Below are positions 24,374-37,575 of a stretch of DNA of 64,000 nt, in pieces; position 1 is the first letter of the stretch; every line of letters starts with the position of its first letter. Source of the DNA: Lethocerus indicus (Eukaryota; Arthropoda; Insecta; Hemiptera; Belostomatidae). The stretch spans positions 28,228,246 through 28,292,245 of the forward strand of contig JACDQD010000006.1 in assembly GCA_019843655.1 (NCBI GenBank), given 5' to 3'. The notes below the pieces were generated by a model. That model did not search any database, was not told the origin of the DNA, and saw only the letters and a program-made list of their open reading frames with translations. Position numbers and translations under genes: made by a program.

Positions 24374-27300
24374 TTATTCCTTAAATTGGAAATTCGAATC
24401 AAAGATGGAATCTCATTCCACTAGCAACTAAAAAACCATGTAATCCACTACATACTTTCACATTTTTTTTTTCAAAACGGGCTCTGTTCGAATAGAATGG
24501 GCGAAATTCCGGACCGGCGACCTTGTTAGAAAAGTAAGTCAGCTGTAGACGATAGTTTTTGCCGTAATTAAAATTGAAAGCGGATACGGCAGGGATGTGT
24601 AACTGCAAGTGGAAGATCCCATCTGAGAACTGGGTTAATGGCAGGCATCCCATCCCATGGCCCATATATTCCCATACTCCGAACGAGGATCGTGTCGGGT
24701 CCCGGCCATCCCTAATGTCCTCTGTTTCGGTACAATTTCATCCGATCGGACGAAATTGCGCATCCAGAACTGGAGGCAATTCGGGGAGGATAACGCTCCT
24801 TTGCCAAATTATAACGAATATTTGAATGGCATATCCTCCCAGAAATAATTTCATCGCGGTTTCAGCATTTAATTGTTTTATGGCGCACTAATAAAAGGTT
24901 ATTCGTCATTCGATTAAATACCAGATTTATATAGGATTTCTCGGTGGGTCAAAACCTATCGATAATTTAATTGCGTCTTCAAAACGATTTCTTATCTGAG
25001 TGTAAAAATAGTCTGTCGCTCCAAACATTCCCGAAGGGGAGCGATTATTTAAGTACGTTGAACATATACCTGATAGTGTTTTTCTGCCGGCCAGGAAAAT
25101 ACGAAAATGAAGAAGAAACGGTACGGAACAATATGCAGGGCTTTCCGTTCCCGGAATCGTTGAGAGAGCTCAAATTTCAGTCGTAAAGAAGATACCAGGG
25201 ACAAATAGGTTGAAAAAAATTATGTTTATTTACGCATACAACAAAGTTTAAAGTAACGGTCTTAAGACCCGTTCGGTGGCGACCAATTAATGTGAGTGGT
25301 AAGCCCAACCCCCCCCGCCCACCAAGTCGAGGGATGGTGTGCTAAGACCGTAAAAGCCTCAATTATATTTTTCAACCAGAGTATGACTAATAACGGACAT
25401 GGAAGTAGCATGAATCCTAAATTAACGACAGAGGGGGGGGGGTCTTGGTACCGCCTATACCAAACGCGGAAAACGGTACAACAGTATGAACCGTTCTGTG
25501 AATGCCAGGTTACAAATTTCACGAACAAAAAAAGATTCACGGGTGTTACTAGAAAAGAATCGGAAAAAATTGCGTTATGAAACTCAAGAAAATCCACACA
25601 CACACACACACAAATAATTTCAATCGCCGAACAAAAAAAGGTAAAATAAGACATTCGATGTAACAGATGCCGATACGATATTCATGCAGCGATAATGTTT
25701 TCACCACTCGTTAATTATCGACGGTATTTAGAAAGGGGGAAATAAAAGTTTAGGACCGGGCTCGATCATACATGAAAATATTTCATGCACAATAAAATAT
25801 GATGATTTTATGCATCCTTGAGCCTACATTCAAAGAGTAGGCCAAGCGCGTACTCTCTTCTCTGACGTAAAAATTCATTACGATTAATGTTTCTATTAAA
25901 CATTCAATAATTTGTTGTTGAAAAAGAAAATATCTTTTCTTCCTCTCTTTTGCACTATTAAGAAAATATTAAGTTCATTTTAAAAGTGTTTTACGTCCCG
26001 GGTACGTGTTGTAAGCGACAAACCGCAAAACTAATTGCCCGGACTGACAAACGTGGCTGAAATCGGTGAAACATGCCGTCGTCGCGTTTTACGACCCACT
26101 AGAAAATAAAGAGTTTCGCTAATAAAATTTACTACTGACACGAGGGAAACTACATTTTTGTCTGGCAAAACATGAGTTTACCAATTGTCCAAGAAAATGC
26201 GACCGGTAAATGAGCAGCCATTTCGAAAAAAAAGGACCGCTTACAGTAATGTTTCAGAGAATCGTTGAAATTAGCGATAATACCTCGTAAAAATTGCTGC
26301 GATTATTTTCTTCCGATTCGCAGTTTTTGAAAGCGACTTATTACCGTCCGCTTGTAACCGGGTCTTTTCAACGGGAGACGTGTGAGAAAAATACATGGGG
26401 CGTAATAAGGCTGTTTAAGGGGGTTTTATATATAGAAAAGAACGCGAGGTCTTATTACAGCGAGTTGGATAACGTAGGGAATTTTGCAGTCCCGCATAAT
26501 TCAATTGTGTGTCACGGCCCTATTTTACATTTTTAGATCGTCTTCAGTGCCGGCGACTAAAAAGGGACGGTGAAATTGTATAAATCGGAACAAAGATTGA
26601 AAAACGACAGTTCCGCAAAGGACTGTCGAGGAGAGTGTGAACGGGTATTGAGGAAAAGGAAGTGTCGAGAAGCCGTATTGAGGTCGGACCGAAGTTTTTT
26701 CCGAACAATCGAAGTCGAAGAACAATAGCAACTGTCCCGGAGAAAATACGACCGCGGCCCCATGTGTCGTCCAACCACACGACGGCCAGGAGTCGGTCGA
26801 CAGGAACTTGATATTGTTGAAATCTAGACTTAAAACTATCTCCTTTCGGACTAACCGCAAGACTTAAACACTCGGGCAATGAATGTGCAGGTAGGAAGAA
26901 TCCGGACCGTCGTTGATATCGAATGGCCCCGGTTTAAGACGGTCACCAGGAAGAAGGTCTCTGGGAATATTCACCGTTGTAGGACACTCCGGGTATCTCT
27001 TTTATTGGAAAATAAACGAAATAAACAGATCCAGATCCGCTGTACAATGCGGGCGGAGCGTCACGATGACTTGTTATGTATGGATTCCTCGGTGTGTGAG
27101 GCGGCTGCCAAGAAGAAGACACTGCCAAACGTCACAACGGTTTTGACGTTCTGCGGTTGAATGGCGGCCAGCGGTTGAACAACGCGCGCGACTTGAATTC
27201 GAGACGTCGCTTGATCTGGATCGGCTTTACTGACGTCTGAGTTGACACCCACAAAATACCGTCCCAAATTCCAGTAAATTTTTAAAAATCTGAATCACCC

Positions 27301-27885
27301 CAACTGCCCCCGACAATACGGGCCACAGTGACGAGTATCGAATTTGTATTCCCAGCGGCGACGTCAGGAGGCGAAATGAAATTAGTATCTTAATAATAAA
27401 CGAGCGGTATGCGCCCGCACGAGCGTTCATAAATTATTGACAGTCGAGTCCACCCCCCCAATCCTCCGACGGTTGGGGTTCGGACAAAATTGTGGAACCG
27501 AGAGGGAGAACACGGCCCCCTTCCCCTACAGAACACGGGACGCAGATATTGACGGATGACTAGACAACAGGGGCCAAAGCCCATGATTACTCATGACGAA
27601 TCTCCTGACAAAATAATAATGATGATGTTCAGCAATCTCAAATATTCTCCAACCCCCAGAGTCACGAGAGCTGCAGTATTTCTCCAGTTTGAGATTTATT
27701 CCAGAGGGGATTATTCCACCTCCACCCGTCGAAATTTCGGCATCCCACCATCGAGCCAGCACATTAATATTAGTGCACACAAAGAGTGAGTGCACATCTT
27801 AGGTCCGTACAAACCTTATTACCAACGGTGCGCTACTGACAATGGCAAGAAGTCGAAACGTTCAAGCGTAGGACAGGAGGAGGGA

Positions 27886-28086
27886 TACTGGGTGTACCCA
27901 AAAGTAATCGACAATTTGATAAAATGTCTTTTGGCCTTGAGGAGTTCTTCAAGAGGGAAATCGAAAAGTTGCAGTAAAAGAAGGCAGAAAGTTGTCGATA
28001 ATATCGGTGAATATATAATAGATTAATAATTAAAGTTTCTTTTTTAGCAAAGTCAAAGTGTTGATCACTTTTGGGCACCCCTAATA
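27886..28086 (+). mobile_element. Mariner-derived MITE retaining the transposase C-terminal codons
   Basis: About 200 bp bounded by TGGGTGTACCCAAAAGTAAT on the left and a matching inverted end (TTTTGGGCACCCCTAATA) on the right. The plus strand contains QKVVDNIGEYIID and then a stop (ending at 28026), the usual last residues of a mariner-family transposase. It is therefore an internally deleted mariner, not an unrelated MITE. Related copies are at 60279-60473 and 63636-63790. Confidence 0.65.
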
Positions 28087-29447
28087 TACCCTCTTCCCAC
28101 GCCTATTTAAATTCGTTTTCAATTTCAACACCCGATCATTTTGTTTTCGCTAAACAACCGAAGGGATTATATAAGTCTTTCTCATACTTACAAAAGTTAT
28201 GTTCCCAAGAGAGAGAGAGAGAGTTTCGAAAGATTCCTTTTAACGAGTTTTATAAAATTCGATTCTTTTACAGGTGAATGAAAATATTAATAAAATTTAC
28301 ATTTGGACAATGTCCGAGGATAATTCGGGATCGTCTAAATAGCGAATATAAATAAGCTAATCGATCAAAGTCCCAACTGGGCGGTCTGAAAGTCGGCCGA
28401 GCAGAGGAATGTTCCGGTAAAAATGCCAAACCGTTGCGGCCCCAACCGTTGTCAACTTGGAAAGTAAATTCCGGGGGTAAACTAAAGAACCGTTGTCGGT
28501 TGGAAGGAGTTGCACCGGACAACGGGTTTTAGAGCGGGGCCCCATTTCATGACCCGCGCGGCAGGCAGCTGGCCACAAAGCCTACTTTCCCTCTCGCACA
28601 AAACTATCCGACAGTGTTGTTACCATTTTTATAAATAAGGCGAAGCTTTACGAGCTTTCGTCCAGCACCTTATGAAGTCCCCCCCCGCCGCCCCGCCAAT
28701 GCCTCAATGGTCCGGACGCGACCATTGAAACTACGTCGTTTTCGCGACGGAAAATGTTGCCGGGGGGGTCCTTGGCACTCTCCCAAAGTCCGACAAAGCC
28801 CGTCCGGCATAAAAAAAACCGTCTGTAATGGTATTAAATTTCGTTTCTCCTTGAAATTTTTCCTTAAAATTATCCACCAAGGCTGCGTACGTATATAAAT
28901 AAAATGCGTCCGTCTATAAAAATGCTAATTGAAATTAAAAATTCCTACATTTTTACACCTATACAAATAGTAATTTTCATAAAGGACGGTCAATATTTGT
29001 TATGGAGAAGAAGTAACCTTATAGGCCTGGCCTTTACCGAACATTCAACAGCGTTACAGAGTGAACGAAGAAACGTGCAACACAAAACTATAAATGGATA
29101 ATAGTTCCGACGGAAGTGTAAAAATTACATAACGCGTACTTATAAATGGCCGATTCCGTCGGTAATAGAGTGATTGGCCTCGGCATCCGGCGGGCTATAG
29201 TCGGTGGCGAGAAACCGAAACCGATCTCGTTCGGGACAGAAACATTAAATTTTAAAATTGTGCGACTTGTACCGCGGGTGAAAGTGGCGTGTATTCGGCG
29301 ACACGTGTCGGCTAATGGGGGGCGCTCGTTAGGACGGGGACAAAACCGACCGTCGAAGTTCAAGGAGAGAACGGGATACGGGGAACGGGGAGAAAAGGAG
29401 AGCTCGGGCCGGTCGGGAGAGTGGAGGAGCGGCGGCACGTGATCGAT

Positions 29448-29505
29448 AGAGAGAGGGAGGGAGGGAGGGAGGGAGGAGGAGGGAGAGAGGAGAGAGAGAG
29501 GGAGC
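29448..29505. repeat. GGGA/GA purine-rich simple repeat
   Basis: About 58 nt of purine-only GAGGGAGG and GAGAGA units. Short ORFs on both strands around it are products of the repeat. Confidence 0.8.
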
Positions 29506-31300
29506 CGGCTCGCTCCAACCCTCCCCAAAACCGCGCACCAACATCCCACATCCCTTCCAACATCCTACACGCATATTTCCTCTCAAATTTGTTTACCGCA
29601 GCCCTACTATCGCACTCAGAACTGCTACGATGAAGCACTTTATAGGGACTTTAATTATTGGGGGGGGGATTAAGTACAAAGTACAAGATTGAATCCCGTA
29701 GGCTGTTCCATCGTTATTTTTCACGTTCAATCGAAACTGTCGTCCGATGAAGACACGTTAATAAATTCGCGAGTCAATACTACACTATATTTAAGTAGTG
29801 ATAACGAGCCTAAAATTTAATCAAGCTTGAAATTTGACCCAGCGTACTGTGGCTCCCGGATGTTTTTCATTCCCAGGATAAAAAATCTGGGACCACATTT
29901 GGGATAAAAATCATTTTTTCCCTCCCGATTTAGAGGGCATTTTAGGGCACTCGTGTTGGATGCATTAACCTCCAGAGATTCTTTCCCCGATAGATCGAGC
30001 AATAAGTTGTTCATCGTACTTACAGCTTGTTAGAGCACCCACAGGTCAGTGGGAAATTAATGATTTTCGAAGGAAACACAGAGAGGTATGGGACGAAATA
30101 GTAAAAATCTCAAATACTAAATCCTCAAACAGTTTTTAGTGTACAAGAGTTGAGGCGGGAAGACAATTGTCCGAAAAACTTCACTTGGTCGAGCCCTACC
30201 CCTTCACAGGACCCTACCGGTTACCATGGTACGGCAATCGAGCGTTATATTTAACGGTCCCGCGCGTCGGAATCCCGAACGATAATTATTACCACCCCCA
30301 ACAAGGGTAGTTAATCAAACTCCGCCAAGGGCTTTATCTACAGTCGTCCGTCGTACTGAGGGGCCCGTCCACGGGGCCGACGATAAAGCGGGCCCTTAGT
30401 GTACCATCAAAGCGGGGTTTAGTACTCGCGAACCCTATCGACCAGCAGACTGTACGGGGGCAACATTATTCGATTAGCGACGACGAATCTGCCCCGGTAC
30501 AACTCTACATACATCGAATGTCTCGACCGAACACAACGGTCTGCAACTCAATGCGGACATACATAAACAATAATTAAATTAACAATTCAGAGTAACTGAG
30601 AGCATGAAGAGTTATCGCGGTTAAAATCCTACAATATTAGATTTTTTATATTTATTTACATTGTTCCCAGTGTAGAGCATTGTGTAGACTAGAGACACAT
30701 AACTCGCTAGTTAGTAAACCGATAATGCTTGTTTTATGAACAATTTATCCCACTTGTCTTGAGAGGTGTATTAGTAGCTTTATCCGCGGGGTTTAAGTGT
30801 TCAAGTGCAAAACACTTTAGGAATCATGGAAGGACAAAGCACGCAATTCAGTTTCTCTTCCAGTGGCGAAGATGAAGAGAACTAAAAGACATAAATCTAA
30901 TATCATCAATTTCGAGTTTTTTTGTCTCTTATCTCGGATTTGGCCCTGCGTCAGACTGGTTTCGGCCTGTCAATAGTTTCCAGATCGCGAATGAAGCAAC
31001 ATTTCAACAAATTTCTCGCACAAATATAAATGTTCGTTTATTGTTCCGCGCCAAGTGAGCACTGAATGTTCAGAATGCGAACGGTGAGTTTCTAGCTGGG
31101 ACGGGTCATTGCCACGGCCTGCTAGGGCCGCGATTTAATCCCCGCCCCTCGTCCAACAACATCACCGCATCCCCCTCCTCATCATCATTCGCGCAGCGCT
31201 ACAGACAACTCTAATAATATTAGAAAAGGTGAGCCGAACAGGACATGAAACTATTGAAACAAATTCGCCGCGATCGCGGGTCAAGTTGTATACCATGGAA

Positions 31301-31346
31301 GGGGAGGATGAGAAGGAGGAGGAGGAGGAGGAGGAGGAGTAGGATG
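31301..31346. repeat. GGA microsatellite
   Basis: About ten consecutive GGA/GAG triplets within a longer purine stretch. Confidence 0.8.
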
Positions 31347-32420
31347 AGGCCATGTTAACAACAGCGTGAATCCTCTACCGGCCCGTGCACGAAAAACCGC
31401 CGGAGCGAGGTCTCCCTCCAGCAACTGACAAAGTACATTTATTCAATGGCGAGCGGGAATAATGTGGAGTCAATTAGCGTTCGACACTTTGCCTTACTTA
31501 TTTTCCCCTTTTTATTACCGGCCCGCGGCATAAATTACGCTCTCGGGCGACCAATAAACATTTTGGACGACCTCAGGCAACCGAGGTACATGCTCAATTC
31601 GGACAATTTCCGTATGTGCGAAACTCGTTTTCACTGAAAATAAACTGGAAAAACGATATTTTTACGATATCGAGGATGTAACCTACTTCTCTCATTTCTG
31701 ACGAGAGGTCGGGCCGATTATTGGACAACGCCACTTGAAATTAATGAACGTTGAACGATTATATAATTTGAGTTCGGGACTAATTCAGAATAGTCGATTG
31801 AAAAACCCGAAACGATACCGAGTTCGTTAATAATGTGTATATGCTACGGATCCGCGTGGGCAGGAATACGATGCCTTTTAAGAAATTAAAACTGCCGTTG
31901 AATTCGTGTAAAAGATCTCCAGGAAGGAAGCCGGACACAGGCATTATATATGATACATCCTGAGCCGTCCAACGGAGGGTAAAAAATATCGAGCGAAGCG
32001 AAGATATACTTAATGGACTTTAGTCCAAATGGGACAACTTGAAAGAGATCTCATGAACTTAGAGAATCCATTACGAGAATGTTATTTGACCAATCGGTAC
32101 AGAGGCGGAGAATGGACGTCGTGAATGCCAACCAACGGCGTAATTTTACCAGAAAAAAAAAATAAATTGTTACAGTAAATGATACCGAGGATAAAAACCC
32201 GAAAAGGATTCGTTGGATCGTGAAAGTCCGCGCTCGTATTTCCGCCGCCAGGCCGCCGAAAACCGGGTTTCTCGCTGAAAGTTTGATTCACCAAGTCCGG
32301 GGCATTAAAAAAGTAAATCAAGTTCGCCGGATAAAATGAAATATTAAGGACGGCGGGGAGGGGGGCCTACATATCCTTGCCCGAGGGAGCGGTTTGGCGA
32401 CTTCATTAACGGTCTCTGTG

Positions 32421-32456
32421 TCTCCCTCCCTCTCTCTCTCTCTCTCTCTTTCTCTG
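32421..32456. repeat. TC microsatellite
   Basis: A CT dinucleotide run of about 30 nt flanked by TCCC and TGTGTC steps. Confidence 0.8.
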
Positions 32457-34924
32457 TGTCTGTGTTCGGCCCATTGATCCACCGATGAGGAGGGCCCCGG
32501 TTTAATAAACTGAAACCCGAGCGGGCGCACCCGGTTTCAAGGTGACCGAATTAGAACCGGACTTCCGTGCCGTACGAGCCGGCCGGCCCCTTTAATGCCG
32601 TTTTCTTTTCTTTCCATTTTTTTATTTTTTTTTTTTTTACTTTCGCCGCTTTCGGTTTTTCACCCGAAATGTGAAATTTTATCAATATCTCTTCAACCAA
32701 GGAATTTCACAGTGGGACGATATTGAATCGGAGTCACTTTCGCTACATACGGTCATCTTTAAAAGTGTTGTTCGAAGTACGAAAAGTCAGACTGAAATCT
32801 AACACTATAGTTAGCGATCTCCATTGTTTAAATTTGCAATTTATGGGAAATCCATGAAAATAGCCCGGTTGCCAAAACTTCCCTATAATAGGCACAAATG
32901 AAAATTTGGGTCTCAATACCGGTGGTGACATTGGAAAGTGTTCGGGAAAAGAAATGAAAAGGCCTAGGTTTTCCCATTATTTGGAAACTTGGATTCGACT
33001 TCATAATTAGTACAGTATAATTATATTCAGTTACCTCCTTGAAACAAAAAAAGAGTTAGAATGATGCGCATAATTTTTTCATAAAATCATGAACCCCGGG
33101 CATTGCGGCGAACTTCATTAATAAGTATGAAGACCGAAACGCGAATTGATCGGGAACGCTTCGAAGTGATGAAATATTCAATTACCGTTGAATCGTACAA
33201 CTTTGTCCGTTATCATCACCTCGGAGGCCAACCCTTCAAGTGACACAAAAAAAGAATAATTCAAATGATAGAACGCTGAATTTTATTCACGCTGCCTAAA
33301 AACGCATTTCGAAATATAAATTTGTTATCAGGGTTATTGAATACCGATGGTCTGTTAACCTACAAAGATTCCTTTCGGATCCTTATCTAAGTAAGGAAAG
33401 TTCCCATTCCAGGGGGACTTCGTGGCGAAATCCATCGGGGTTGCCGGACAACCCCGGGGAGGCCCCTCCGAATTGTAACACCTCTTAATTAATATTTATT
33501 GGGACAAAAGGATGACGAATTCGGTCGTAAAAGTCTGAACGCGCTACCAAATGCGGCGTCGAAAGAATTAATTCTCGGCCAAATTAAAACGCTCATCCCT
33601 CGCGGCAATTTGCAACTGAAATTTGTGTCGGTCCGCGCTCAACCCCCGTTATTCCGACCTTTTACGGCCGTTATCCGTTAATTTAAGGTATTATTCTCTA
33701 TGCCGCCGACACGGTTCAGTTTACCGGAAGTTCGGCCGGCCATTTAATAATAATGCCCACCCCCCCCCCCCACCACAATGAATTTACTGCAGGGCTGAAT
33801 TCGAAGCTGCTGATGAAAGTTAACTGTCTACACATGGGTAGTAGAGCATGACAGCGAACTGGCTTCCTTTGCGGCGTCTAATGCGCATTTTAATATTATT
33901 TAAGGGTTAACAAATTTAAGGTGCGCTTTATTATTGTTGACGGAAAGCAACTGGCGACGGCGAGAATCCGAAACCGGCCCAGGCGAAATGGCGTCATATA
34001 TCAATTTATAGATTGCGATTATTATATGAAGAGCGTCTCAATTATTTACTAGAACGATCCGTAGCGTAACATCGGATATTGGGCAACGGCCGAGGAACGG
34101 TAACAGATTATCTTGGGAAAGTATGAAAATTAGACGAGATGACCGTTCGGCATTACTATTGTTAGGTAATCTCATTATCAGAATCAGAAACCCAATATAT
34201 GCTAAAGAACTATTACAGAATTCAATTGCGATCAATATATGAATCGATAACGCTTGATTGATCTCAAAGTATAGTGGAAATTCAATATTATTCACTGATA
34301 ATAAATGCTGAAAAACACTGTATTACATGACGTATTCCACATGAAAGGGGAACAATCGAGGACTGGATAATAACAAAAACCCCATTCATTGTACAGAACG
34401 GCCCGACTGAGAAAGCACCTGTCCGAAGAGCGAGGCCTCAACCGGTGGATTATTTAACCAATTAAACTGGGCCTTTTCGCACGTCCGCCTTTAATTGCGC
34501 AACGCCCGAGAATACAATTCGGGGCTATGCCGCTTACATTACATAATGAAAAGAAAAAAAATCGATGTACGCCCCCGCTTACATAATATAAACGGGCCAA
34601 TAACATAACGGTATCTTCTTTTCCCGAGGGAAAACCTTCGGAGCGACAGAGTCGCTGGTAAATTTCCAACCGGGGACAGGTCGCCCCCCGCCGCCACCCC
34701 GCGTGTACGTCCTTGAGGCGGGGCCCGGGAAAACCTAACTTTTACCTGCGGGACAGGGACACTGGCGGGACAAAGAAAACGGTCCCCGGTCTTACTATTT
34801 AATAGCCGACTTCCCATTGTATTAAATTTAGAACGTCTGGACGCCAGTCTGAAAATTTGCGAACCAACGGCAATCGGTCCAGGTACGGGCGAATTCAGTT
34901 TTGAAGGCTGCAATAACGGTTAAT

Positions 34925-34952
34925 TGAGAGAGAGAGAGAGAGAGACAGACAG
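34925..34952. repeat. GA microsatellite
   Basis: About ten GA units followed by GACAGACAG. Confidence 0.8.
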
Positions 34953-35183
34953 TGAGCCTTTCTAAAAGGCGAACCCAACGAAGGATCCACCGTTGCTGGG
35001 TTTACAAACAAAATACAATGCGGCGTCGGTCCGGTAAATTCCTAAAACGGAACAACAGCCCCCGAAAATATATTCGAGAAGATAAAAGGAACGAGATTTG
35101 ATTCGTCTTAAAATTCTATCGAGCTAACTTTTGGAGCCACCTTATTGTTCCGATACGGCCATAAAATTGAGCTTCAAAAAAAT

Positions 35184-35486
35184 ACGGAATGAAATTATTG
35201 AGAAATTTTCAAAAGCATACAATTGCGTACAACCGTCCGCTTGCGGTGTTTCTGTCACCCCTCGCTGTTTTGGTCTTTTGCTGGACCGGTTTCGGCCGCT
35301 CTCGCCATCTTCAGTAGCGGCTTCAACACCGCAAAAGATCGTAGCAAAAGACCGAACCGGCGAGAGGAGACGGAAACACCACAAACCTAAGGTTATAGGC
35401 AATTTTTTTGTCTTGTTTGCTTTTGAAAATGTCTCAATAATTTCATTCCGTAATTTCCCCTCGCAGACCAAAAAAACAGGTATGTT
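35184..35486. mobile_element. Foldback copy embedded in a longer palindrome
   Basis: The arms TTTCTGTCACCCCTCGCTGT...GCTGGACCGGTTTCGGCCGC and GACCGAACCGGCGAGAGGAG...CGGAAACACCACAAAC face each other. Outside them a further inverted pair, GGAATGAAATTATTGAGA at about 35188 and its complement at about 35427-35452, extends the palindrome, so the total hairpin is about 270 nt. The right side ends with the family terminus CCTCGCAGACCAAAAAAACA. Confidence 0.7.
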
Positions 35487-35496
35487 AAACTAATTG

Positions 35497-35754
35497 CGTA
35501 TAACTGTAGGTTCGTGATGTTTCTTTCTCCTCTCGCCGGTTTGGTCTTTTGCTAGACCGGTTTCGGCCGCTCGCCATCTTCAGTAGCGCTGTGTTAGTCA
35601 TCACTGTTAGCACTTTGGATGTTTTTCGGGCATCCTTTAGGATCACACGCGCCCAACAACCACCACACCATCCCCTTCCGACAATCTGACCTCACACTTA
35701 GAAAACGGATTAACAAAATCCGAAGACAAACATAATCCCCAATAACAATACCGG

Positions 35755-35803
<49 letters not shown>

Positions 35804-36040
35804 GACGGACATACTGACAAACACTACAGTACATGTGAAAGTGACAGTGCAGTGAGGATGCCCCAAAAAACATCCAAAGTGCTAACAGTGACTAACACAG
35901 CGCTACTGAAGATGGCGAGCAGCCGGAACCGGTCTAGCAAAAGACCAAACCAGCGAGAGGAGACAGAAACATCACGAACCTACAGTATTCCAACCCCTCG
36001 CAGACCACACACACAGGTATATTAAATGAATTGCGTATAA
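35497..36040. mobile_element. Foldback family copy, long version with AT microsatellite
   Basis: Nearly complete: the left arm starts CTGTAGGTTCGTGATGTTTC, the right arm ends CCAACCCCTCGCAGACCACA. The interior holds AAAATCCGAAGACAAACATA, an inverted match to the interior of 17969-18500, and an AT dinucleotide run at 35759-35801. It abuts the copy at 35184-35486, and both are followed by AATTGCGTATAA, suggesting a duplicated or tandem insertion. Confidence 0.75.
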
Positions 36041-37342
36041 GTTACATTTCCTGAATAGTACAAAAATTCGAAAATATCATTGTAAATCATTAAAAGCTGT
36101 ATCGGTGTTTCGTCATACGATCCGTTCCGAGTTACCAAAGCATCACGCTTTGCCATTTCTTTCTTTCTCGTTCACCTTCGGTGCCGCTTTTCCGCGTTTA
36201 CGCATTGCCCGTCGTCCGTCCAGGAAGTGGCCGCCGTCGTCCCGCGTGGACGGAAAGGGACAACGATTTTTTTCCCTCTCTCTTTCTTAGCGACCCCGGC
36301 CGGGGATATTAAACTGGGCAGGGCGGTAAATACCGACCGATATAACGCTGGGGACACGCTGCGGTCGGCGAGAAATTCCCCGACCGACAGTTGGACCGCG
36401 CGATTCGGAACGGCAAACAATATAACAAAATTCTCGTCTCTGCCGTTGAGTGAAGGTAGATTTCGATCCGCAAACGGAGAATTTAAAATTCTCCGATTGA
36501 ATCGTAGATATATAAATGCCGGGCTTTACGGGTCCGTACACTCTCTTCGGGTTTCGCCTACCGACCAAAGAGCAGACTCGCACCGTGGAGTAGGTCAGTC
36601 GGAACTGACGAACCGGGTGCTGCTAGGACCGGAGGTCTAGCCCTTTGACCAAGCCCTTTACGAAGCCTTTCGTAAATTTTCTTCGGACAGCACGTGCAAC
36701 GGGGAAGAGGCCGGCCGGTCGTCAACAGAAACGGAAACCGCGCTGAACCGAACTATATACCTACTATCTCGGAGATAATACGTTGACAGTTTTAGCGCCG
36801 ATAAACTGGAAATATTGAACCGATAAACTGTACACGGGAGGTGCGATAGATTAAAATATGGGGCCTCGAAAACACCCACTCGAATATCATCGAATACGTC
36901 GGATTACAGTTCAAAAATCAACTTATAAGTACCAATTGCGGTACGTTTATCTTTGACTTGATACTGAAAAAACGATATTGTTAATAGGTAAAATATTGTT
37001 GCGAATGAAAGGAGGCAATTTCTAAGAGACCGAAAACCTACACATAGCTAAGTGCCATTGAGTATCCCGTCTGCAGTGTCACTGTCATGAGCGTTTCAGT
37101 TCGCACCCGGTTACGACTACACAGCGGTGCTGACCAAACAGAGCGTCAAGGACAAATGGCAGCAAAGCGTACTGACAGAAGAGGCAGAACATCGCAAAAA
37201 TGAGCGCAAATGCGCTTCTGTAACTCAATTACTGAATAATTTCATTCGACGATCCTTAATTTAAATGGGTATTCTGCCTACCGTCATTCATCAAGCGTGC
37301 TAAAAAAAAAAAAACAGTAGGCGTACATATACTGGTACATGT

Positions 37343-37575
37343 TGGTTTGTCTTTTGTGCTAGACTGGTTTCGGGCCGTTCGCCATCTTCAGTAGCGGTGT
37401 TAGTCGCTGTCGGCACATTGGATGTTTTTCGGGCGTCCTCACTGCCCACTGTCACTGTGTCACAAGTGACACAGTGACAGTGCGGTGAGAAACGCCGCTA
37501 CTGGAGATGGCGAGCGGCCGAAACCGGTCTAGCGCAAAAGACCAGACCGGCGAGAGACACGACAAATCTACGCTG
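37343..37575. mobile_element. Foldback copy with perfect central palindrome
   Basis: The left arm has GCTAGACTGGTTTCGGGCCG, the right arm has GGCCGAAACCGGTCTAGCGC. The centre (about 37452-37488) is an uninterrupted palindrome built on CACTGTCACTGTGTCAC and its complement, so the two arms meet without spacer. Confidence 0.75.

Noticed and set aside
30826..30885. 19-residue ORF MEGQSTQFSFSSSGEDEEN
   Set aside because: It resembles an acidic transposase start, but no downstream coding sequence or terminal repeats were found.
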